Assembly (NCBI GenBank): GCA_021414045.1
Contig: JAIOPF010000088.1
Span: forward strand, 1 to 8,305
Origin: Deltaproteobacteria bacterium
Lineage (GTDB): Bacteria; UBA10199; DSSB01
Length of the DNA: 8,305 bases
Direction: 5' to 3'
Positions 1 to 5,952 of the stretch are shown here, one piece after another. A program made the translations under genes and the position numbers. The notes below the pieces were generated by a model, which searched no databases, was not told the origin of the DNA, and saw only the letters and a list, made by a program, of their open reading frames with translations. Within the stretch, counting starts at the first letter, position 1, and each line of letters opens with the position of its first letter.

Positions 1-2102
1 TCATGAACCGCTCCCTGGAGGCCGGCATGAAGAAACCCGGCGCGCTTCCGGAGGCCGGGGCCGATGACTTTCAAAGGGCGATTCAACCGCTCTCGATACT
101 CCGCGATTATTTAAATGGAGAGGATTTGAGCGAAGCGGCCATGGCCGCACGATTGAATATCGCCTCGAGCGAACGCTCGACCATGGACGACGAAGGTTAC
201 CTGCAAACCGACGACGGGAAAATGCACGTCATGCTGATCCATCCTCTCGACCGGAGGCAGGATTACAAGGTGGCGCAGCAATTGGTGAAGTGGTCCCGCG
301 TCGAAATCGAGCAGGTACGAAAGGAGTATCCCGAGGTCACGATCGGACTGACCGGCGGCCCCGCCTTGAACAACGACCAGTTCGAAATCAGCAAAAAGGA
401 CATGACCCTGGCCAGCATTTTCGCCTATTTTTCCACGGGCATCATCTTCATCCTGGCCTTCCGTTCCTTCGGCCGGCCCTTGCTCGGCCTCTTGACCCTA
501 TCCTTGTCCCTCACTTGCGTCTTCGGCCTAACGACCCTGACCATCGGCCATTTGAATATTTTTTCCATGTCCTTCATCGTCATTTTGGTGGGTCAGGGAA
601 CCTATTATGGGGTGCACGTGGTCGCCCGCTACGAAGAGGAACTGCTTCGGGGCCTAATCCCCGCGGAAGCGATGGAGGAGACCCTCGCGCACGTGTTCGG
701 CAACATCACCACTTCGACCCTCACCACCGCGGCCGCGTTCTTCGCCACCACTTTGGTTTCCCTGAAGGGGTTCGCGGAGCTGGGTTGGATCGCCGGCATG
801 GGAGTCATGATTTCTTCCCTGGGCATGCAACTGCTCTTGCCCGCCTTGCTGCTCCTGTATGACCGCAAGGGAGCCCGGGGAATCTTGGATAAGAAAAAAA
901 TCCCCATCCTCAACGTCTCCCTTAAAAAGAAATGGATTTCCCTCGCCACAGGCATGTTCAATCGTCATGCCTGGCTCATCATCCTAATGGTGGCCGTCTT
1001 CATGGCCTCATCGTCGGCGGAAGCCCGGCAATTGGCCTCGCGTGCAAGGTCGCGGGCGAGCGTTCAAAGGGTGGAGTGGCTGGATAATGTTTTCCCAGAA
1101 AGCAATGTCTCCGAATCCACCCAGGAGAAACTTCGACGCGCCATTCTCGCCTTGCCGGTTGCCTCCTTGAGGGCTCCCGAACCCTCGGACCTTATAGCGG
1201 AACTGACGCGGCTTAGGGACAATTTGCAAAAGGTCGAAGACCTGGCGCTCGCCTCCCCCCACGGAGAAAAGCTCCTCCCGATCGCGGAAGAGGGAATTGG
1301 GACCTTGGAGAAACTTCTAAAACAGGGCCTAACACCGCCGCCTCCGCTACCGACCTTGGAAGAATTTCAACGGCGTTTTTTCGGGGCGATTCGCGGAACG
1401 TTAACCACCGCCGCCCGAACCCCGAATCTTACCCTCGGGGATATTCCCGTGGAAATGCGCGCCCCCTTTCTTTCGGCCGACCGCACCTACGCGATTTATG
1501 TTTTTCCCAGCGGTGACATTTGGGAGAGCGTACCCCTCGAAAATTTCGTGTCCGACATGAGAAAAATTAGTCCCGACGTCACCGGGCCTCCCATCATGTT
1601 TTTCGAAATCCTACAGCTGGTTCGCTACAGTTATTTCAAAATCGCCGGCTATTCCGCCCTCGCCATTTTCGCGATCTTCCTGCTGGATTTTCGATCGTTA
1701 CGATATGCCCTAATGGCCTCGTTTCCTCTCGTCCTAGGCGTTTTTTGCCTGTTCGGGTTAATGTCGGCGCTGCGACTTCCGTTCAACACCGCCAACATGG
1801 TCGCGCTTCCGATGGTCTTGGGGATTGGAGCCGACAACGGAGTTCACCTCATCCATCGCTTCATCGAGGAAAAGGAAAAAGACCTTACCTTCCTGTTTCG
1901 CTCCACCGGCAAGGCCTTGATCATCACCTACCTGGATACCCTGACCTCTTTTCTCGGTCTGGCCGTGGCCCACCATCAAGGCATGGCCCATTTGGGACAG
2001 GTCGTTCTCTTGGGAATCACCTGCTGCACTGTATGTGGGGTATTATTTTTGCCGGCGGTAATGAGTTTAATGATTAAATCCGCGCGACGCCCGCTCGTAT
2101 AG
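1..2102 (+). CDS. RND/MMPL-family lipid transporter, HpnN/BstA-like (5'-partial)
   Basis: Inner-membrane RND-superfamily exporter of the MMPL/HpnN type, probably moving a polycyclic lipid. The frame is open at the left edge; the ATG at base 3 is probably internal, because the visible protein (699 aa) starts inside the first periplasmic domain and lacks TM1. Residues 1-130 are periplasmic. Hydrophobic helices follow at about 136-154, 158-180, 186-206, 239-256, 262-286 and 321-334. A second periplasmic domain spans about 335-540, with a Pro-rich 445-450. The last helices lie at about 544-561, 568-590, 595-615, 637-655 and 664-690. The second-half TM motif GIGADNGVHLIHRF (607-620) keeps the proton-relay Asp (D611). 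The matching first-half motif, VGQGTYYGVH (196-205), has Thr where Asp is usual. The gene runs towards the sterol genes and overlaps the cyclase's 3' end by 36 bp. Family is firm; a sterol cargo is inferred from the neighbours. A hopanoid or other lipid is possible. Confidence 0.88.
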   Translation, partial: MNRSLEAGMKKPGALPEAGADDFQRAIQPLSILRDYLNGEDLSEAAMAARLNIASSERSTMDDEGYLQTDDGKMHVMLIHPLDRRQDYKVAQQLVKWSRVEIEQVRKEYPEVTIGLTGGPALNNDQFEISKKDMTLASIFAYFSTGIIFILAFRSFGRPLLGLLTLSLSLTCVFGLTTLTIGHLNIFSMSFIVILVGQGTYYGVHVVARYEEELLRGLIPAEAMEETLAHVFGNITTSTLTTAAAFFATTLVSLKGFAELGWIAGMGVMISSLGMQLLLPALLLLYDRKGARGILDKKKIPILNVSLKKKWISLATGMFNRHAWLIILMVAVFMASSSAEARQLASRARSRASVQRVEWLDNVFPESNVSESTQEKLRRAILALPVASLRAPEPSDLIAELTRLRDNLQKVEDLALASPHGEKLLPIAEEGIGTLEKLLKQGLTPPPPLPTLEEFQRRFFGAIRGTLTTAARTPNLTLGDIPVEMRAPFLSADRTYAIYVFPSGDIWESVPLENFVSDMRKISPDVTGPPIMFFEILQLVRYSYFKIAGYSALAIFAIFLLDFRSLRYALMASFPLVLGVFCLFGLMSALRLPFNTANMVALPMVLGIGADNGVHLIHRFIEEKEKDLTFLFRSTGKALIITYLDTLTSFLGLAVAHHQGMAHLGQVVLLGITCCTVCGVLFLPAVMSLMIKSARRPLV

Positions 2103-4055
2103 GCCCAGGGCCCAAATCGGAAAGTAATTTTTATACAAACAGTAATGGAGCATGGAGGTGCTGAAAAAAACTCCCGCCACCCCCTCTTTTGGCCAATCTC
2201 CGTTGGGCAATTGGCGCTGCTTCAGCAGTTGCATCCCGCTCTCGATCGCCTCTTGCGCGCCGGGCCCCTGGTATTGCGCCTTGAGCAGGGTGATGAGGGC
2301 CCAGCTCGTCATGATCACCTGACTTCTTTCGTGGGGAATCGATCGATTTTGTAGGCAACCTCGCCAAGACTCGCCCCACCCGCCATCCTTGAGCTTCGCC
2401 TCCACCAGCCATCGGCAGGCACGTTGAATCACCGGGTCTTCTTTCGCGAGCCCGGAGGCCAACAAGCCCGTCACTCCAAACCAAGTTCCGTAGATAAGAT
2501 GAACGCCCCAAAAACCGGTCCAACTTCCGTCCTTATTTTGGGAACGGCGCAAAAACCGAGCCCCATGCCCTATCGCTCGATCGACGGCCTCAAGATCGGG
2601 TTTCGACAGTAGTTGGGGAAATCGCTCGACGACATGATGCAGGGCCGTGATCGAACTGCTGGTGCATTCGACGTAACTAAGTTCCACCGAGCAGCGATCG
2701 AACATCTCCGAGGGATTGAGTAATTCCAAAATCTTTCCGCCTCGGCGCCGCTCATAAGAACCCCACCCCCCATCCTTATTCTGGCGCGAGAGAATGAATC
2801 TAACGGCTTCCACCATCCTGGAATCTTCCATCCTCGACTCCGGATGCACTAAGCCCTGGAGATAACAGAGGGCGCTGACGGCCTCTCCCGCGCAATCGCT
2901 CACGGGCCATTGATGGTGCTCATCGCTGAAACAGAAGCCCCCGCGCCTGATGTCCTGGTAATAGAGCTGGCGGTCCGGGGCCTCTTCCTTGACCTGACAG
3001 CGTTTGAGATAGGCGGCGGCGCGGCCAAGAAATGGCTCACAAGCTTCCGCCGCAGGCCCTTCGCAAATCGCCTGGACCGCGAACGCGGTGTCCCAGGTGC
3101 TGCTGTGGGCGCCGTGAAAACGTTCGCCCGAGGCCTCGTCCTCCCATGCCCAATAATCCACTCCGCGAAACGACGCTTCAAAATCGGGATGAGCGGCGTG
3201 GTGGAGGGCGAGAATATTGAGCAGGGCATTGACGGGACTCAAGGCCGCATATTGGCTTTCCCGTTGGTGATAAACGATCAGATCGAGGACGCGATCCAGG
3301 GCCCGACGACGGCGCTTGGGATCGTGATGCCTTTCATAGCTTAGCGCCACTCGATACAAAAGCCGAAGAATCCAGTTGGGCTTGGCGTAGAGGTCCGTCG
3401 CCGCCAGGCTGTTCCGATAGCGCGAAAAATCAATCGATTCATACGGCCGATCATAAAGTTCCCCGCGGAGCTCTTGAATGAGCGGGGTCATAGCGGTCTG
3501 GAATCGCACCCCATAGAGATAGCTGAATCCAAGATAGATCAGCCGAGTGTGGCAGTACATACGCCGAGGGTGGAAGGGAAAGGCGTCGGGAAGAAGCCAG
3601 ATCTCGGGGAGCACCGGGTTGATGCCGTCGTAGGAATACAGGTTCATCATCGCCAGCCACAGCTTGCCCCAACTCGGAATCGCTTCCACCCCTCCTTTGG
3701 ATCGAAGCCAGGCCCGCGCCTTTTGGCAGATTTCCTCCTGGGGCTGCAACCCCAGCACACGGAGCGCGACATAGATCAGGGTGGTGACGAAGACATAGCC
3801 TTCGCTCTCGGGATGGATTCCCCAGCTGCCGTCGGATAATCGCGTGACTTCGAAATGTCGGAGGAATTTTTTTTGGCGCGCCGTTTCGATTTTTTTCCCT
3901 GTCATCGCGGCCGTCAATAGATATTGGGCGGTCATGATGGGGCACCAAATGACGTCGCCCATGATATCGCCTCCCGGCGATTGGATCGAGGCCAGGTAAG
4001 CGATGCCTCGTTCTAGCTCCGTCGCTTCTCCCTCGATTTTATGCCCTGGAATCAT
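2067..4055 (-). CDS. Oxidosqualene cyclase (protosterol synthase: lanosterol/cycloartenol synthase type)
   Basis: Cyclises (3S)-2,3-oxidosqualene to a tetracyclic protosterol; the family is monotopic on membranes. The 662-aa protein is OSC-like throughout: IPSWGKLWLA (126-135), LPEIWLLPDAFPFHP (149-163), MYCHTR (166-171), WDTAFAVQA (321-329), YVECTSS (461-467), YGTWFG (522-527) and GVFFS (628-632). QW-type repeats occur near 74-79, 424-432, 505-512, 556-561 and 612-621. The proton donor is D387 in VSDCAGE, an OSC-type DCTAE variant and not the DxDD of squalene-hopene cyclases. C388 and C464 match the cysteines that activate this Asp in human OSC, and H169 matches its His232. The N-terminus is about 70-80 residues shorter than the human enzyme. 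ATG 4055 is the most upstream start in frame. It overlaps the end of the epoxidase gene by 17 bp, implying one mRNA and coupled translation. The exact product is uncertain. Confidence 0.95.
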   Translation of the reverse strand: MIPGHKIEGEATELERGIAYLASIQSPGGDIMGDVIWCPIMTAQYLLTAAMTGKKIETARQKKFLRHFEVTRLSDGSWGIHPESEGYVFVTTLIYVALRVLGLQPQEEICQKARAWLRSKGGVEAIPSWGKLWLAMMNLYSYDGINPVLPEIWLLPDAFPFHPRRMYCHTRLIYLGFSYLYGVRFQTAMTPLIQELRGELYDRPYESIDFSRYRNSLAATDLYAKPNWILRLLYRVALSYERHHDPKRRRRALDRVLDLIVYHQRESQYAALSPVNALLNILALHHAAHPDFEASFRGVDYWAWEDEASGERFHGAHSSTWDTAFAVQAICEGPAAEACEPFLGRAAAYLKRCQVKEEAPDRQLYYQDIRRGGFCFSDEHHQWPVSDCAGEAVSALCYLQGLVHPESRMEDSRMVEAVRFILSRQNKDGGWGSYERRRGGKILELLNPSEMFDRCSVELSYVECTSSSITALHHVVERFPQLLSKPDLEAVDRAIGHGARFLRRSQNKDGSWTGFWGVHLIYGTWFGVTGLLASGLAKEDPVIQRACRWLVEAKLKDGGWGESWRGCLQNRSIPHERSQVIMTSWALITLLKAQYQGPGAQEAIESGMQLLKQRQLPNGDWPKEGVAGVFFSTSMLHYCLYKNYFPIWALGLYERASRGFNH

Positions 4056-5346
4056 TTGGAATCTCGGTGGAGGTCCTGAGCCATTTAAACCATTCGACGA
4101 ATCCTTTGACCGAAGCGATCATCGAACGCCACTGATTGGGGACCAGTGTGTGATGGAGGATACCCGGCACCGCCGATCGCATCATTTTGAGAAAGGCCTT
4201 TCTAAACTGACGAACGTCGGTTTCGAGGCCTGCTAAAATCCGCATGGTTCGCTCGCATTCGGACGGATTTTCTCGCCAAGTACGATAGATGGAACTTCTC
4301 AGGGCCACGGTCCCCTTGTCTTGGCGAGTAAAAACTCGATACAAAGAGTCCGCGAGCAACTCGGGAACATGGGTGAGAGCGGAGCGCTCCTTGCGGTATT
4401 CCACGAAACTCTGACTGCGAGCCAGGCATTCCCCGTCCATAAAACCCAAGGTTAAACCCACGGCCGTGAGCGGATGAAAATGGCCCACCGCATCTCCCAC
4501 GAGCGCGGTTCCTTCCTGCCCATAAAAAGCGCGGGAACGAAATTGATTCGGCGCCCAAAGAATCGGACGATTTTGCAAGGCCTCTTGAAAGGCCGGGAGC
4601 AAGCTCGGCGGAAGCACCGAGCTATACGAATTCCAAAGATAGGCGGATGCCGCTTTGGAATTGTAATCCCGCGAAGGCACATCCAGGCAGACCCGCAAAA
4701 AACGCGGGCTAATCCTAAAAACCAGGGCAGGTCCGGGCCCTCCCAGCACGACGTGCCCGAAACCTTCGAAGGGAAGCTCGGCGTCTTCGAGAAGAATCCC
4801 CGCCATGAGAGAGACTTTGGTGCTGCCGTTCGGATGACCGAGCTGCTTTCGCACCCAGGAAGCGCGACCATCCGCGCCCACAATTTGTCCGGCGGTGACG
4901 GTTTTCATGGATCCTTGCAGGGCATCCACGAAATGCAATTTATTCCCTTCAATCTGGGTTGCCTGGGCCGAGGAAATAAAATGAATGGAAGGGTGAGACT
5001 CCACCGCTTCGCGAAGCGCGAGGACCAGTGACTTATGTTCACAGCTTCGCCCTTTGAGACCCGCGGGATATTTGAGCGTAATCGGCTCGGTTCCGTCGTC
5101 GGGAAAGACCACATAGCCTTCACCCGTCGCATAAGACTCGGCGGAAGGAAGCTTAACTCCGTGCGACTCCAAGATTTGCAGGGCGGCGGGATGAAGCCAC
5201 TCCCCCGAAAGCCTTTCCCCCACAGAGGAGTTAGCATCCAACAGGAGAATTCGGGCGCCACGACGGGCGAACGCCAAGGCGGTCAAGCAACCCACCGGCC
5301 CAGCGCCGACGATGGCGACATCCGAGGTTAAGTTCAATCCTTCCAT
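4039..5346 (-). CDS. Squalene monooxygenase (squalene epoxidase)-like FAD enzyme
   Basis: Group-E-type flavoprotein monooxygenase expected to epoxidise squalene to 2,3-oxidosqualene, the substrate of the cyclase encoded directly downstream. Counting from ATG 5346 (435 aa), it has an N-terminal Rossmann dinucleotide fold, DVAIVGAGPVG (9-19), with D37 ending strand 2. GERLSGEWLHP (43-53) resembles the GE.L.P segment of squalene epoxidases. The DG motif is GADGRASWVRK (157-167), and the GD motif GDAVGHFHPLTAVGLTLG (284-301) closely resembles the GDA..HPLTGGG signature of eukaryotic SQLE. No clear N- or C-terminal membrane helix is visible; the C-terminus is amphipathic and Trp-rich. A GTG at 5394 would add 16 residues ahead of the Rossmann fold. 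I prefer ATG 5346, which puts the fold at the usual distance, though its Shine-Dalgarno (GAAAG) is weak. A different FAD hydroxylase is possible on sequence alone; the cyclase neighbour makes squalene epoxidase much more likely. Confidence 0.87.
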   Translation of the reverse strand: MEGLNLTSDVAIVGAGPVGCLTALAFARRGARILLLDANSSVGERLSGEWLHPAALQILESHGVKLPSAESYATGEGYVVFPDDGTEPITLKYPAGLKGRSCEHKSLVLALREAVESHPSIHFISSAQATQIEGNKLHFVDALQGSMKTVTAGQIVGADGRASWVRKQLGHPNGSTKVSLMAGILLEDAELPFEGFGHVVLGGPGPALVFRISPRFLRVCLDVPSRDYNSKAASAYLWNSYSSVLPPSLLPAFQEALQNRPILWAPNQFRSRAFYGQEGTALVGDAVGHFHPLTAVGLTLGFMDGECLARSQSFVEYRKERSALTHVPELLADSLYRVFTRQDKGTVALRSSIYRTWRENPSECERTMRILAGLETDVRQFRKAFLKMMRSAVPGILHHTLVPNQWRSMIASVKGFVEWFKWLRTSTEIPNDSRA

Positions 5347-5473
5347 GAGATCTTTCAAAGCGAGAGATAGAAGCTGAAGGCCTGGGCCTAGCACCTTCGA
5401 AAAGGGATGTCATTAAAGGTTTAATAAGGAGGGGGAAGGCAGCTTTACTTTGATGAAGATTGCGTGGGAAACA

Positions 5474-5502
5474 GAAAAAAGAGAGGATTTATTTAATCCT
5501 CC
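5474..5502 (-). terminator. Putative rho-independent terminator downstream of the tRNA-like fragment
   Basis: A 7-bp inverted repeat, GAGGATT (5483-5489) and AATCCTC (5495-5501), has a 5-base loop. Read on the minus strand it is followed by a T-rich run (CTTTTTT, complement of 5474-5480). It lies about 40 bp downstream of the tRNA-like 3' end and upstream of the epoxidase gene. It would stop minus-strand transcripts from that side, so the sterol operon's own promoter should lie between it and base 5346. The stem is short, so strength is uncertain. Confidence 0.5.
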
Positions 5503-5540
5503 TTAAAGAAATGCGTTCCCAGAAAACAAAGTAAAAAAAA

Positions 5541-5580
5541 TGTGGCAGGGACGGAATCGAACCGCCGACACGAAGATTCT
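5541..5580 (-). pseudogene. tRNA 3'-half fragment (tRNA-Phe-like), possible attachment-site remnant
   Basis: The minus strand reads as the 3' part of a tRNA. It has an anticodon-stem 3' strand TCTTC (5576-5572), a variable loop GTGTC, a T arm GGCGG-TTCGATT-CCGTC with five pairs (one G-T), then CCTGCCA and an 8-T run (5540-5533). The antisense reading (GRNRTADT) is the one commonly seen opposite tRNA-Phe-like genes. The 5' half is absent: I find no D arm or matching acceptor 5' strand upstream on the same strand. The anticodon loop is reduced to GAA, the 3' end shows CA instead of CCA, and the acceptor strand looks one base short. It is therefore not a working tRNA. It could be the duplicated tRNA end left by integration of a mobile element at the anticodon-to-3'-end region, or simple decay. 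Confidence 0.55.
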
Positions 5581-5654
5581 CTTCCTTGGGTCGCAATTTC
5601 ACTCCAATAAAATCAATAACTTAGCTCGGAGAATTCGGCCAGAATTGCCTTTGC

Positions 5655-5695
5655 GCCACCATTGGGTGGTGGCATGGACGGGTTTGCGGTCCGCA
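5655..5695. repeat. Pair of adjacent stem-loops of unknown role
   Basis: A perfect 7-bp GC-rich inverted repeat, GCCACCA (5655-5661) and TGGTGGC (5667-5673), encloses a 5-base loop. Twelve bases on is a near-palindrome, TGCGG-T-CCGCA (5685-5695). Neither is followed by a T run on either strand, so they do not look like intrinsic terminators. They could be folded parts of an untranslated RNA, a recombinase binding site, or remnants of a mobile-element end near the tRNA fragment. The structures are directly visible; any function is unknown. Confidence 0.4.
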
Positions 5696-5743
5696 TCCTG
5701 TATAAATTTACATTTAAGCGAAGATAAGTAATCCGACCTATCA

Positions 5744-5776
5744 AAGAAATAAAAAGACTGAGATTCATATCTCAGT
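5744..5776 (-). terminator. Putative rho-independent terminator for the unknown large gene
   Basis: A perfect 8-bp inverted repeat, ACTGAGAT (5757-5764) and ATCTCAGT (5769-5776), has a 4-base loop. On the minus strand it is followed at once by the T-rich tail CTTTTTATTTCTTT. It lies about 180 bp beyond the stop codon of the large minus-strand gene, so it could end that transcript and insulate the sterol operon from it. The stem has only four G-C pairs, so efficiency may be moderate. Confidence 0.55.
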
Positions 5777-5952
5777 GCGATCCAAGATTTTCTGTGGGTA
5801 ACATTCCTCGCAATCCCAAAGAGGAGGAAGCTACTTCGTCTTTATTTCTCTTCTTTTATTTCTCTTAATTAACCGCTTTTAATGATTGCTATCCAACGCA
5901 AAAAACCGGAGGGCCTTAAGGTTTAATTAAAAGACGCAGCTAAATCGGCGCG

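Larger units (their letters stand above)
5347..5952. other. Hairpin-rich, AT-richer intergenic region between the sterol operon and the unknown gene
   Basis: This stretch of about 600 bases has no convincing protein gene on either strand and is visibly richer in A/T than its flanks. It holds the terminator-like hairpins and tRNA-like fragment listed separately. It also contains two imperfect copies of a CTTTTATTTCTC-type word in tandem (5839-5864), and TTAATTAA words at 5865-5872 and 5922-5930 in an imperfect inverted arrangement. The epoxidase-cyclase operon's promoter should lie at the low-coordinate end of this region. A TATTAA hexamer on the minus strand near 5419-5424 is a possible -10 element, but I see no good -35 partner and do not call it. 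Confidence 0.6.

Noticed and set aside
290..862. Plus-strand ORF overlapping the transporter in another frame
   Set aside because: Arg/His/Pro-rich composition typical of a shadow frame in GC-rich DNA; the transporter frame there is clearly real.
3474..3839. Plus-strand ORFs inside the cyclase gene
   Set aside because: They lie antisense to well-conserved cyclase motifs, have no family features, and are best explained as shadow frames.
2067..4055. Squalene-hopene cyclase instead of oxidosqualene cyclase
   Set aside because: The catalytic motif is VSDCAGE with OSC-type cysteines, not DxDD. The MYCH, YVECTS and YGTWFG segments follow oxidosqualene cyclases, and the partner gene looks like a squalene epoxidase.
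5613..5696. 27-codon minus-strand ORF (MRTANPSMPPPN…)
   Set aside because: Very short, its start lies inside the TGCGG-T-CCGCA hairpin, and the upstream ACAGG abuts the ATG with no usable spacing. Nothing supports translation.
5540..5731. Small plus-strand ORF beginning MWQGRNRTADTK
   Set aside because: Its start is simply the antisense reading of the tRNA 3' segment, a common artefact, and the rest crosses the hairpins. There is no ribosome site and no protein-like composition.
5865..5933. Inverted TTAATTAA-type repeats downstream of the large gene as a terminator or replication element
   Set aside because: The arms are imperfect and AT-only with a spacer of about 45 bases. No T run is positioned after a stable stem, and no repeated origin-like boxes are present.
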